The position numbers and the translations under genes were made by a program. From assembly GCF_014635185.1 (NCBI RefSeq), contig NZ_BMCM01000005.1, positions 186,001 through 250,000 of the forward strand: 64,000 bases of DNA, written 5' to 3'. Under the pieces are notes generated by a model. That model did no database searches. It saw nothing but the letters and a program-made list of their open reading frames with translations, and was not told the origin of the DNA. Positions 56,107-64,000 of the stretch are shown here, in pieces. The first letter of the stretch is position 1. Each line of letters starts with the position of its first letter. This DNA comes from Microbacterium murale (lineage in GTDB: Bacteria; Actinomycetota; Actinomycetes; Actinomycetales; Microbacteriaceae).

Positions 56107-56588
56107 CAGTCGTTCGCCGCGAGATCGGCGGTCGAGGCGAAGAAGTTCAGCCGGAACTTGCCGACTCGCAGTTCGTAGCCGTTCGCGAGCGGACTGCGGT
56201 CGACGCGCTCGCCGTTGACGTAAGTCCCGTTGAGGGAGCGCTGATCGATGATCTCGAAGTCGTTGCCGGATCGAGTGATCTCCGCGTGACGACGTGAGAC
56301 CGTGACGTCGTCGAAGAAGATGTCGGCCTCCGGATGCCGTCCGATCGTCGTGACGTCGGTGTCGAGGAGGTAGCGCGCCCCTGCCAGCGCACCCGAGCGG
56401 ACCAGCAGCAGCGCTGACCCGGCGGGAAGTGCGGCGATCGCGGCCTGCTCGACGTCGGTGAGCTCTGCGCCGAAGGGCACGAAGGACAGGTCGGAGTCGT
56501 GTCCGAATGTCTGTGTGGCGTCGTGCCTCTGCTCGCCGTCGCGGTGAATGGCGGCGTCGCCTGCCGATCGGCTGTCGTTATCTGTCAC
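56106..56588 (-). CDS. garA: FHA-domain regulator GarA (OdhI)
   Basis: A 160-residue protein. A flexible N-terminus with a Thr motif (DATQTFGHDS, Thr25 and Thr27) is followed by a FHA domain (about 80-150) containing GRHPEADI, SRRHAEI and NGTYVNG. In mycobacteria phosphorylation of this Thr by PknB or PknG releases control of 2-oxoglutarate metabolism. GTG 56588 has GGAGGG five bases upstream, and TAGTCT (56614-56609) may be its -10 box. Confidence 0.92.
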   Translation of the reverse strand: MTDNDSRSAGDAAIHRDGEQRHDATQTFGHDSDLSFVPFGAELTDVEQAAIAALPAGSALLLVRSGALAGARYLLDTDVTTIGRHPEADIFFDDVTVSRRHAEITRSGNDFEIIDQRSLNGTYVNGERVDRSPLANGYELRVGKFRLNFFASTADLAAND

Positions 56589-56676
56589 GGTGGCCCTCCT
56601 CGCTGTCCAGACTAACTGATCCGACGCCGCCGCCGGGAGGGTCTGTACGAGTCAGCGCCCGCACAACGAAGTTTCC

Positions 56677-56688
56677 TATGCTGAGAAT
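56677..56688 (+). promoter_or_regulatory. -10 box of a leaderless copC-like transcript
   Basis: TATGCT (56677-56682) is exactly six bases before the GTG start. Confidence 0.5.
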
Positions 56689-57336
56689 GTGCGCACCCTC
56701 ACAGTTCGACGTTCCTCTGCCCCGCTCGCGCTGGCGTCGACGCTTCTCGTCGCCTTCGTCCTGCTCTTCGCCTGGCCGCAGTCTGCAGCGGCCCACGATG
56801 CGCTCGTCGACTCGGACCCGGCCGCCGACTCGACCGTCGACACGCTCCCGCCCGAGCTCACCCTGACCTTCAGCGCCGCGTTGATCGGCGGCGAGGGATC
56901 GACAGAAGTCGTCGTGCTGGATGCCGACGGGAACAACGTCGCAGACGGCGAGCCCGAGCTCGACGGTGCGATGGTCGTCCAGCCACTCGCATCCGAGGCC
57001 GCCGCCGGCCAGTACCACGTGATCTGGAAGGTCGTCTCCAGCGACGGTCACCCGACCTCCGGAGAGTTCGGGTTCGCCGTGAGCAGCGGCACCGCAGGCG
57101 ACACGATTCCGAGCGCGGAGCCGACGACGGCTCCGGATGAATCATCCGCAGAGCCGACGGCGGCGCCCACGACAGCGGAGGATCCGGACATGTCCTCTGG
57201 ATTCTCGATCTCGGCGCCCTGGCTCATCGGAGGTGCTGTGGTGCTGCTGATCGCCGCGTTCATCATTTTCATGGCCGTGCGCAGCAGGCGCGGATCGGCC
57301 CCTCGTTCCGATTCCGATGAGTCCGCAGAGGGATAG
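56689..57336 (+). CDS. CopC-domain membrane-anchored protein
   Basis: A 215-residue protein. The signal peptide ends around AAAHDALVDSDP, so the mature chain begins with the copper-ligand His. A CopC/YcnJ-like domain follows, with TFSAALIGGEG and the distal VSSDGHPTSGEF. A Thr/Ala/Pro/Glu linker leads to a C-terminal helix (about 178-200) and basic tail. No CopD partner is beside it. GTG start after TATGCT. Confidence 0.88.
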   Translation: MRTLTVRRSSAPLALASTLLVAFVLLFAWPQSAAAHDALVDSDPAADSTVDTLPPELTLTFSAALIGGEGSTEVVVLDADGNNVADGEPELDGAMVVQPLASEAAAGQYHVIWKVVSSDGHPTSGEFGFAVSSGTAGDTIPSAEPTTAPDESSAEPTAAPTTAEDPDMSSGFSISAPWLIGGAVVLLIAAFIIFMAVRSRRGSAPRSDSDESAEG

Positions 57337-57345
57337 GCTTTAGGC
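57334..57345 (+). promoter_or_regulatory. -10 box of a leaderless lpd transcript
   Basis: TAGGCT (57334-57339) is exactly six bases before the ATG at 57346. It overlaps the end of the copC-like gene. Confidence 0.5.
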
Positions 57346-58743
57346 ATGCCACATTTCGACGTCGTCATCCTCGGCGCGGGCCCCGGCGGGTACGTCGCCG
57401 CAGTCCGCAGCGCACAGCTCGGTCTGAAGACCGCGGTCATCGAAGAGAAGTACTGGGGCGGTGTCTGCCTCAACGTCGGCTGCATCCCCTCCAAGGCTCT
57501 CCTGAAGAACGCGGAGCTCGCCCACACGCTGAACCACAAGGCCGAGTTCTTCGGCATCTCCGGTGAGTTCACCATCGACTTCGGCAAGGCGTTCGATCGC
57601 TCGCGCGAGGTCGCCAACGGCCGGGTCAAGGGCATCCACTTCCTCATGAAGAAGAACAAGGTGACCGAGTACGACGGCCGCGGCACCTTCACCGGCCCGA
57701 AGGCCATCTCGGTGGCCAAGACCGACGGCAGCACCGAAGAGGTCACCTTCGACAACGTCATCATCGCGACCGGTTCCAAGGTCCGTCTGCTGCCCGGCGT
57801 CGAGCTCAGCGAGAACGTCGTCACCTATGAGGAGCAGATCCTCAGCCGCGAACTTCCCGAGTCGATCGTCATCGTCGGCGCCGGCGCCATCGGCATGGAG
57901 TTCGCGTACGTGCTGACGAACTATGGCGTCAAGGTCACGATCATCGAGTTCCTCGACCGCGCACTCCCCAATGAGGATGCCGATGTGTCGAAGGAGATCA
58001 CGAAGCAGTACAAGAACTACGGCGTCGACATCCTCACCTCCACCAAGGTCGAGAAGGTCGTCGACAACGGATCGTCCGTCACGGTCACCTACACCGGCAA
58101 GGACGGCAACCAGGCCTCGATCGAAGCCGCCAAGGTGCTCATGTCGGTCGGCTTCGCTCCGAACGTCGAGGGCTTCGGCCTCGACAAGACCGGTGTGAAG
58201 CTCACCGAGCGCGGCGCCATCGACATCGATGACCACATGAAGACGAACGTCGACGGCATCTACGCGATCGGCGACGTCACCATGAAGCTGCAGCTCGCAC
58301 ACGTCGCCGAGGCACAGGGCGTCGTCGCGGCCGAGACCATCGGCGGAGCCGAGACGCAGACGCTGGGCGATTACCGCATGATGCCGCGCGCGACGTTCTG
58401 CTCGCCGCAGGTCGCCTCGTTCGGGCTCACCGAGCAGCAGGCCAAGGACGAGGGCCGCGAGATCAAGGTCTCGACGTTCCCGTTCATGGCCAACGGCAAG
58501 GCGCACGGACTCGGCGAGCCGGTTGGTTTCGTCAAGCTGATCGCGGATGCCGAGCACCTCGAGCTCATCGGCGCGCACATGATCGGGCCCGACGTCTCCG
58601 AGCTCCTCCCCGAGCTGACGCTCGCGCAGAAGTGGGACCTGACGGCTCTCGAGCTGGCGCGCAACGTGCACACGCACCCGACGCTGTCGGAGGCACTGCA
58701 GGAGGGCTTCCACGGCCTCGCGGGCCACATGATCAACTTCTGA
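57346..58743 (+). CDS. lpdA: Dihydrolipoyl dehydrogenase (E3)
   Basis: A 465-residue flavoprotein. The redox cysteines are in [13 protein letters not shown], and FAD binding is [30 protein letters not shown] is the NAD loop; the active-site His-Glu lies in [14 protein letters not shown]. It reoxidises lipoamide in pyruvate and oxoglutarate dehydrogenases. The neighbourhood with GarA, which regulates oxoglutarate dehydrogenase, is notable. Confidence 0.97.
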   Translation: MPHFDVVILGAGPGGYVAAVRSAQLGLKTAVIEEKYWGGVCLNVGCIPSKALLKNAELAHTLNHKAEFFGISGEFTIDFGKAFDRSREVANGRVKGIHFLMKKNKVTEYDGRGTFTGPKAISVAKTDGSTEEVTFDNVIIATGSKVRLLPGVELSENVVTYEEQILSRELPESIVIVGAGAIGMEFAYVLTNYGVKVTIIEFLDRALPNEDADVSKEITKQYKNYGVDILTSTKVEKVVDNGSSVTVTYTGKDGNQASIEAAKVLMSVGFAPNVEGFGLDKTGVKLTERGAIDIDDHMKTNVDGIYAIGDVTMKLQLAHVAEAQGVVAAETIGGAETQTLGDYRMMPRATFCSPQVASFGLTEQQAKDEGREIKVSTFPFMANGKAHGLGEPVGFVKLIADAEHLELIGAHMIGPDVSELLPELTLAQKWDLTALELARNVHTHPTLSEALQEGFHGLAGHMINF

Positions 58744-58747
58744 GTCG

Positions 58748-58784
58748 AGGGGACTCAATGCTGCGAAGCAGCGTTGAGTCCCCT
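58748..58784 (+). terminator. Terminator after lpdA
   Basis: Bases 58748-58764 pair with 58768-58784 (17 bp, one G-T) around GAA. It starts five bases past the lpdA stop. It may also serve glpD from the right. Confidence 0.8.
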
Positions 58785-58832
58785 TCGGCTCAAGATTGAG
58801 CGAGCCCGCCGAAGGCGCGCGAGTCGAAATCC

Positions 58833-60431
58833 CTACTGAGGTCGCAGAGCTGCGAGCGTCTCCGCGACGACTTCCGAGACGACTCCGGACGCGGCTGCCC
58901 GGTCCTCGGGGACCAACCCGATGCGGGTGCGGCGGTCGAGGACGTCGTCCGCATCGAGCGCCCCCTCCGCGCGCACGGCGAACATCACCTCTGCACGGAT
59001 GACGTCGATGCCCTCCGCCACACGTTCGGCGCCGCCGGAGCCACCGGCTGCGAGAACTGCTGCCGCCTCCGCGCCATAGCGCGAGCGAAGCGTGGCCGAT
59101 GAACGGCGCGAGGCGACGGGATCCGCGATCGGCACCGGCGAGCCGGCGGCTCCGACGAGCGGAAGACGATCGGTACGGCATCCGGGGTCGACGAGTCCCG
59201 CGTGCCGACAGGCGAGGTCGACGGCATCCTTCGCCATGGCGCGATACGTCGTCAGCTTGCCGCCGAGGATGCCGACGGTGCCGTTCGATGACACCTCGAC
59301 GCGATGGCGGCGGGAGATGTCGGCGGTCGAGTCCCCGGAACCGGACTCGACGAGTGGGCGCAGCCCGGCGAAGGAGCCGCGGACGTCGCTGCGACTCAAG
59401 GGGCGCTCCAGCGCCCGCGACAGCGTGGTCAGCAGGAAGTCGATCTCGTCACCGGTGGGAGACGGCACATCCGGAATCGAACCGGGGGCATCGACGTCGG
59501 TGAGGCCGACGATGACGCGTCCGAGCTGGGTGGGCAACGCGAACACGTAACGGCTGATCGATCCGGGGTGCGGCACGGCGAGTGCGGCCGTGGGATTGCC
59601 CAGCGCCGCCGCATCGAGGACGATGTGCGTTCCCCTGCTGGGTCGGAGGCGGATGTCGGGGTCGAGCTGACCGGCCCACACACCAGCGGCGTTCACGACG
59701 GCACGGGCGCGCACGCGTATCGAGCCGCCGCCGAGCCCGTCCTCCAATGTCGCACCGTCTGCGCCGACATCCTTCACGCGCGTGCGGGTGAGGATCGTCG
59801 CACCGTGAGCGGCCGCAGTCCGGGCGATCGCCGTGACGAGCCGCGCGTCGTCGACCAACTGACCGTCGGTGCTGACCATCCCGCCGCGCAGGCCCGTCCG
59901 ACTCACGGCGGGAAACATGGCGACGGCCTCCGCCACGGACGCTCGATGCGGACGAGGCAGAACGGCACCGGGCGTCCCTGCGATGCGGCGGAGGCCGTCG
60001 CCGAGCCAGAAGCCGATGCTCCCGATCGTGCGCTGTGTGAACGAGACGCCCTCCACGAAGGGAAGCAGCTGCGGCAGCGGGCGGATGAGATGCGGTGCGA
60101 TGCGCGTCATGAGCAGGTGGCGCTCGACCGCGCTCTCGCGGGCGACCGCCAGATCACCGGAGGCGAGGTATCGCAGTCCGCCGTGCACCAGCTTCGAGCT
60201 CCAGCGACTCGTCCCGAAGGCGAGATCGTGCGCCTCGGCGAGAACCACGGAGAGTCCGCGGCTCGCGGCATCCAGTGCCACCCCCGCACCGGTCACGCCA
60301 CCGCCGATCACCAGCAGGTCGACCTCACGCCCCTCTGCGAGCGTCTCCAGCTCACGCGTCCGTCTGGCCGCGTTGAGCATCGACGATGCTCTGATGCCGG
60401 TCGCTGCGGCCGCATTCGATCTGGACGTCAT
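58833..60431 (-). CDS. glpD: Glycerol-3-phosphate dehydrogenase, FAD-dependent
   Basis: A 532-residue flavoenzyme. The dinucleotide motif is DLLVIGGGVTGAGVALDA, and GTSRWSSKLVHGGLRYLA is the GlpD signature; further conserved segments include VNAAGVWAG and ILGGKLTTYRAMA. It oxidises glycerol-3-phosphate to DHAP. It overlaps the TetR gene (ATGA), so the two are coupled. The product DHAP would be on path to the neighbour's alkyl-DHAP-like enzyme if that assignment holds. Confidence 0.94.
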   Translation of the reverse strand: MTSRSNAAAATGIRASSMLNAARRTRELETLAEGREVDLLVIGGGVTGAGVALDAASRGLSVVLAEAHDLAFGTSRWSSKLVHGGLRYLASGDLAVARESAVERHLLMTRIAPHLIRPLPQLLPFVEGVSFTQRTIGSIGFWLGDGLRRIAGTPGAVLPRPHRASVAEAVAMFPAVSRTGLRGGMVSTDGQLVDDARLVTAIARTAAAHGATILTRTRVKDVGADGATLEDGLGGGSIRVRARAVVNAAGVWAGQLDPDIRLRPSRGTHIVLDAAALGNPTAALAVPHPGSISRYVFALPTQLGRVIVGLTDVDAPGSIPDVPSPTGDEIDFLLTTLSRALERPLSRSDVRGSFAGLRPLVESGSGDSTADISRRHRVEVSSNGTVGILGGKLTTYRAMAKDAVDLACRHAGLVDPGCRTDRLPLVGAAGSPVPIADPVASRRSSATLRSRYGAEAAAVLAAGGSGGAERVAEGIDVIRAEVMFAVRAEGALDADDVLDRRTRIGLVPEDRAAASGVVSEVVAETLAALRPQ

Positions 60432-61039
60432 GGCAGCAGGTACCCCTCCACGGCGCGAGTGAGCTCACGATGCCATTCCGATGCGCCGATCAGCGAGGAG
60501 ACAGCCTGGCGGGAGAGGACCGCGGACTGCACGATGAGCAGCAGCATGACCGACATGTCGCCCGCAGCGCCCTCTCGAACCGTGCCGCCGGCCTGTCCGC
60601 GTGCGATCGCGACTTCGAGCCAGCGCAGCATGGCACGCTGACTCGAGCCGATCCGCTCGAGGCTGTACTGCGTGAACACCTCCGGTTCCCGATCCAGCAG
60701 CCGCCCGAAGACACGATCGTCGCGGAAGAGTTCGGAGAAGCGCATCACTTCTGCGACGAGCTCGTGGCCGGTGCGCACATCGGGCGCCATCCTCGCGATG
60801 ATCGACACCGTCTGCCTGAGCAGCGCGGCGCGCACCACCTCATCGGTCCCCGGCCAGCGGCGGTAGATCGTCGGCCTGCTCACTCGCGCGTCGCGGGCGA
60901 GTTCCGCGATCGTGAATCCTCCGGTTCCGCGCGACGCGATGAGATCGGATGCGACGTCGAGCAGGCGCGCGTCGACCTCATCCCAGACGGGGAGTGCGGA
61001 TGCGCTCGATGACACCGTGAGTGCTTGACGATCTTCCAT
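60428..61039 (-). CDS. TetR-family regulator of the glpD/AGPS-like cluster
   Basis: A 203-residue protein. The helix-turn-helix is FTIAELARDARVSRPTIYRR, and the C-terminal ligand domain is helical. The start codon is 20 bases from the divergent flavoenzyme start, and a 21-bp near-palindrome lies in that gap. It probably represses both directions. The effector may be a lipid or alcohol, but this is inference. Confidence 0.9.
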   Translation of the reverse strand: MEDRQALTVSSSASALPVWDEVDARLLDVASDLIASRGTGGFTIAELARDARVSRPTIYRRWPGTDEVVRAALLRQTVSIIARMAPDVRTGHELVAEVMRFSELFRDDRVFGRLLDREPEVFTQYSLERIGSSQRAMLRWLEVAIARGQAGGTVREGAAGDMSVMLLLIVQSAVLSRQAVSSLIGASEWHRELTRAVEGYLLP

Positions 61040-61040
61040 G

Positions 61041-61061
61041 ATGTGTCACACTGTAACGCAT
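61041..61061. promoter_or_regulatory. 21-bp near-palindromic operator between divergent starts
   Basis: ATGTGTCACACTGTAACGCAT is palindromic around C61051 except for two symmetric position pairs. It fills the whole gap between the TetR start (61039) and the flavoenzyme start (61060), so a bound TetR would cover both start sites. TACAGT on the minus strand (61056-61051) may be a -10 box. Confidence 0.6.
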
Positions 61062-62688
61062 GACGACGGAGACTACACCGGCATCGACGACGAGCTGGAA
61101 CGGCTGGGGCGACCCTGGCTTGGCAAAGGACCTTCCCCTGGCCGTGCGCGCTCTGCTTCCCACGATCCTCGGGCGCATCCGCCGCCCGGAACCGCCCGTG
61201 GCGCTCTCCGACGTGATCGCGGCAGCGTCCTCGCTCACCGAGGAGGATCGCGCGGACCTCGTCGCGATCGTCGGTGCGGATGCCGTCCGCACGGATGACG
61301 GGAGCCGCATCCGGCATTCAGGGGGCCGGTCCACGCCCGACCTCCTGCGCCTTCGTGCTGCTCATCAGGCCGCCCCCGACGCAGTCGTCTCGCCACGCGA
61401 TCACGATGAGGTCGTCCGGGTGCTCGGTTTCGCGTCAGAGCACGACATCGCCGTCATCCCCTTCGGCGGCGGGACGAGCGTCGTCGGCGCTCTCGCGCCG
61501 CAACGCGGTGCGCACCGGACTGTCATATCCCTGGACGTGCGGCGCCTGAGCGGCCTGCTGCACTTCGACGAGGTCAGTGGCGAAGCCCGCTTCCTCGCGG
61601 GGACCACGGGGCCGGAGGCCGAGCGTCTGCTCACGGCACACGGGTTCGAACTCGGACATTTCCCGCAGAGCTTCCTCTACGCGACCCTCGGCGGCTTCGC
61701 CTCGGCCCGCTCCTCCGGCCAGAACTCCGCCGGCAACGGTCGCTTCGACGCGATGGTCACGGCGCTGCGCGTCGCGACGCCAACCGGCGAGGTCGTACTC
61801 GGCGGAGCGCCCGGATCCGCGGCCGGCCCCGATCTGATGCGCCTCTTCCTCGGAGCGGAGGGCACGCTCGGCGTCATCACCGAGTTGAGCGTGCGCGTGC
61901 ATCCGCTGCCCGAAGCGCGTCGATACGAAGGGTGGACGTTCCCCGATTTCGAGACCGGTGCCGATGCGCTCCGCCGCGTCGCGCAACTCGGCACAGGGCC
62001 GACCGTCATCCGACTCTCGGATGAGGCCGAGACGGGTATCGGGCTCGCGCAGCACGGACGCGTGGGCAAGGCGCTGGCGAAGGGATGCAGCGCGATCACC
62101 GTGTTCGAGGGCGATGCTGCGGTCGTCGCCGAGCGACAGGAGCTCACCGCACGGGTGCTCGCCGCGGCCGGCGGACGCTCGACCGGTCCGGCGCCCGCCG
62201 AGGAATGGGCTCGAGGGCGGTTCGGCGCCCCCTACCTGCGCGACGCGCTGCTCGATCATGGCGCCTTCTGCGAGACGCTGGAGACCGCGACGACCTGGGC
62301 CGATCTCCCCCGGCTGAAGACCGCCGTCACCGACGCCATCCGCTCCGGCTTCGCCGAGCAGAACTCGAAGTCACTGATCCTGTGCCACATCTCCCACATC
62401 TATCCCACGGGCGCCGCGCTGTACTTCACGATCATCGGCAACCTGCGCGGCGACGTACTCGAAGAATGGAGCCTGATCAAGGCGGGCGTGAACGACGCGA
62501 TCCTCGCCAACGGCGGCACGATCAGCCACCATCATGGCGTCGGGCGGGATCACGCGCCGTGGTTCGCACGTGAGGTCGGCGAGGGCGGCATCCGCATCCT
62601 GCGCGCGGTGAAGGACCAGCTCGACCCGTCAGGGATCATGAACCCCGGCGCACTGCTGCCTGCATCGGCTTCCGCCGAGAGGAGCTGA
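61060..62688 (+). CDS. FAD-binding oxidase resembling alkyl-DHAP synthase
   Basis: A 542-residue VAO/PCMH flavoenzyme. FAD-binding segments are AVIPFGGGTSVVGAL and FASARSSGQNSAGNGRFD. The C-terminal ISHHHGVGRDHAPWF carries the His cluster of alkyldihydroxyacetone-phosphate synthases. Rv3107c (AgpS) of M. tuberculosis is the closest recognised type. The enzyme would swap an acyl for an alkyl ether in DHAP. A related FAD-linked oxidase (D-lactate type) is the alternative. It starts an operon with a diacylglycerol kinase and a GMC enzyme. Confidence 0.88.
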   Translation: MTTETTPASTTSWNGWGDPGLAKDLPLAVRALLPTILGRIRRPEPPVALSDVIAAASSLTEEDRADLVAIVGADAVRTDDGSRIRHSGGRSTPDLLRLRAAHQAAPDAVVSPRDHDEVVRVLGFASEHDIAVIPFGGGTSVVGALAPQRGAHRTVISLDVRRLSGLLHFDEVSGEARFLAGTTGPEAERLLTAHGFELGHFPQSFLYATLGGFASARSSGQNSAGNGRFDAMVTALRVATPTGEVVLGGAPGSAAGPDLMRLFLGAEGTLGVITELSVRVHPLPEARRYEGWTFPDFETGADALRRVAQLGTGPTVIRLSDEAETGIGLAQHGRVGKALAKGCSAITVFEGDAAVVAERQELTARVLAAAGGRSTGPAPAEEWARGRFGAPYLRDALLDHGAFCETLETATTWADLPRLKTAVTDAIRSGFAEQNSKSLILCHISHIYPTGAALYFTIIGNLRGDVLEEWSLIKAGVNDAILANGGTISHHHGVGRDHAPWFAREVGEGGIRILRAVKDQLDPSGIMNPGALLPASASAERS

Positions 62689-62689
62689 C

Positions 62690-63634
62690 GTGCGGCACGT
62701 CTTCGTTCTCGCCAACCCCGAAGCGGGACGCGGAAAGGGCGCCAAGGCCCGCGATGCCGCGATCGCCCGACTAAGGGGCTTCGATCTCAATCTGTCGGTG
62801 CGTACCGGTTCGTCGATCGCCGAGACTCGACAGTTCGCGATCGAGGCGGTCGCAGCGCGGCCGGACGTTCTCGTCATCGTCGGCGGCGACGGCACACTCG
62901 CGATCGTGCTCGATGTGCTCGTCGGCTCCGGGATCCCCATCGTGCTGGTGCCGGCCGGCACAGGCAATGACCTCGCGCGCGCACTCGGCATCCCCTTCGG
63001 ATCGGCCGAGTCCGCAGCCGCAGCAGTCTCAGCCGCCGCGCATGGAGTGCCCAGAGCCCTCGACGTCGGAGAGGCGGTCTGCCCGGACGGCACCGCGCTG
63101 TTCCTCACCGTCGCCGCCCTCGGCTTCGACGCCAAGGTCAGCGAACGCACCAACACGCTCCGCTGGCCGCGCGGGCGTGCCCGCTACTACCTGGCGATGA
63201 TCATCGAGCTGATCCGCCTGAAACCCATGACGTTCACTCTGCGCGCCGACGGCATCGAGAGCCCGCTCTCGCACGGCACGCTGATCGCCGTCGGCAACAC
63301 CCGCAGTTACGGTGGCGGGATGCCCGTCTGTCCGCAGGCAGACCCGCACGACGGCGTGTTCGATGTCGTCCACATCGCGCCAGTGGGCAGGGCGAAGCTG
63401 ATCCGTCTCCTCCCGCGGCTGCTGCGCGGCACGCACGTGCAGCTGCCAGAGGTGACGACGCTGCGTGCCACCGAAATCGAAGTGGCCGCACCCGGACTCG
63501 TCGTGTATGCCGACGGCGAGCGCGTCGGCTCAGAGAGCGTACGCATCCGTACGCTTCCAGGAGCTCTGCAGATCCTGCTGCCCTCGATCGACGGCGATCA
63601 TGCGGACTTCGATATGAGAAGGGCGCATCGATGA
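62690..63634 (+). CDS. Diacylglycerol kinase-type lipid kinase
   Basis: A 314-residue DAGK/YegS enzyme. The nucleotide motif is IVGGDGTLAIVLDV and PAGTGNDLARALGIP; the beta-rich C-terminal domain has NTRSYGGGMPVCP and DGVFDVVHI. It phosphorylates diacylglycerol or a related lipid alcohol. GTG 62690 has GAGAGGAG upstream; it starts one base after the preceding stop. Coupled to the following GMC gene (ATGA). Confidence 0.93.
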   Translation: MRHVFVLANPEAGRGKGAKARDAAIARLRGFDLNLSVRTGSSIAETRQFAIEAVAARPDVLVIVGGDGTLAIVLDVLVGSGIPIVLVPAGTGNDLARALGIPFGSAESAAAAVSAAAHGVPRALDVGEAVCPDGTALFLTVAALGFDAKVSERTNTLRWPRGRARYYLAMIIELIRLKPMTFTLRADGIESPLSHGTLIAVGNTRSYGGGMPVCPQADPHDGVFDVVHIAPVGRAKLIRLLPRLLRGTHVQLPEVTTLRATEIEVAAPGLVVYADGERVGSESVRIRTLPGALQILLPSIDGDHADFDMRRAHR

Positions 63635-64000
63635 ACGGACGGTTCGATCACGACGTGGTAGTCATCGGCTCCGGTTTCGGGGGTTCGGTGGCGGCCCTGC
63701 GCTCGGTCGAGAAGGGGTATCGGGTGCACGTGTACGAAGCGGGGCGCCGCTTCGCCGACGACGACTTCGCGAAGACGTCGTGGGACGTCAGGCGCTATCT
63801 GTGGGCTCCCGCGCTCGGATGCTTCGGCGTGCAGCGCATCCACAAGCTGCCGCACGTCGTGATCCTCGCCGGGGCGGGCGTCGGCGGCGGATCGCTCAAC
63901 TACGCCAACACGCTCTACCGGCCTGGCGAGGAGTTCTTCGTCGATGGGCACTGGCCCGGCGGGTTCGATTGGGAGCAGGAACTCGATCCGCACTATGCGA
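63631..64000 (+). CDS. GMC-type oxidoreductase, 3'-truncated
   Basis: ATG 63631 overlaps the kinase stop; the frame is open to the window end (123 residues). The opening FDHDVVVIGSGFGGSVAAL is an FAD Rossmann loop, and GAGVGGGSLNYANTLYRP with LWAPALGCFGVQRIH is typical of the cholesterol-oxidase-like GMC group in actinobacteria. The substrate may be a sterol or another alcohol; the catalytic C-terminal His lies outside the window. Confidence 0.88.
   Translation, partial: MNGRFDHDVVVIGSGFGGSVAALRSVEKGYRVHVYEAGRRFADDDFAKTSWDVRRYLWAPALGCFGVQRIHKLPHVVILAGAGVGGGSLNYANTLYRPGEEFFVDGHWPGGFDWEQELDPHYA

Noticed and set aside
1-64000. Search for CRISPR arrays, tRNA or rRNA genes, insertion sequences and prophage
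   Set aside because: No regularly spaced repeats, tRNA-like folds, transposase motifs or phage genes were seen. The intergenic gaps are short and mostly explained by hairpins or promoters.

Overview
The window is a high-GC chromosomal segment (roughly two-thirds G+C) from an actinobacterium. The gene set and synteny fit Microbacteriaceae, probably Microbacterium or a close relative, although the genus call is an inference. Supporting marks are QcrA/QcrB with CtaC/CtaD/CtaF, a mraZ-to-ftsZ division/cell-wall cluster followed by sepF, yggT and divIVA, a class II DAHP synthase next to a PASTA kinase, a garA/ftsR pair, frequent GTG/TTG starts, and many genes whose start codon lies 6-8 bases after a TAnnnT -10 box (leaderless mRNAs). 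No tRNA, rRNA, CRISPR, prophage or transposon was seen. Apart from one decayed fragment near 3.1-3.5 kb the region looks like ordinary core chromosome. Layout, left to right. 1-7.1 kb: end of the cytochrome bc1 operon (qcrA partial, qcrB), a rhodanese gene, a decayed PQQ-propeller fragment, then convergent ctaC-ctaD-ctaF and erpA. 7.2-17.6 kb: M20 dipeptidase, DUF3043 membrane protein, then a minus-strand run dnaE, membrane protein, hisD, nrdR, pyrD, with a GNAT gene upstream. 17.6-20.2 kb: a three-gene envelope module (DUF6230, DUF6114, proline-rich exported protein) divergent from a TetR gene, with a perfect 17-bp palindrome on the module's -35 box. 20.2-38.0 kb: one minus-strand block with mraZ, rsmH, ftsL, ftsI, murF, mraY, murD, ftsW, murG, murC, ftsQ, ftsZ, yggS, sepF, yggT, divIVA, lspA and an RluD-type pseudouridine synthase; MraZ-type operator boxes sit before mraZ. 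38.2-45.8 kb: DUF3040 protein, polyprenyl synthase, Rv2175c-like regulator, LysM/transglycosylase-like protein, PASTA kinase (pknL position), DAHP synthase, PlsC-type acyltransferase. This resembles the Rv2173-Rv2178c neighbourhood of Mycobacterium tuberculosis. 45.9-58.7 kb: acyl-CoA ligase, peptide deformylase coupled to a type VII secretion-style MinD ATPase, pyruvate carboxylase, ParA, two MerR regulators (Rv1830- and FtsR-like), the FHA protein GarA, a CopC-like protein and dihydrolipoyl dehydrogenase. 58.8-64 kb: a lipid/glycerol cluster of glpD and a TetR gene divergent from an alkyl-DHAP-synthase-like flavoenzyme, a diacylglycerol kinase and a GMC-type oxidoreductase cut by the window end. 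A 21-bp near-palindrome fills the gap between the divergent starts. The least described systems are this last cluster, a possible ether-lipid or alkylglycerol pathway, and the TetR-controlled DUF6230/DUF6114 module.
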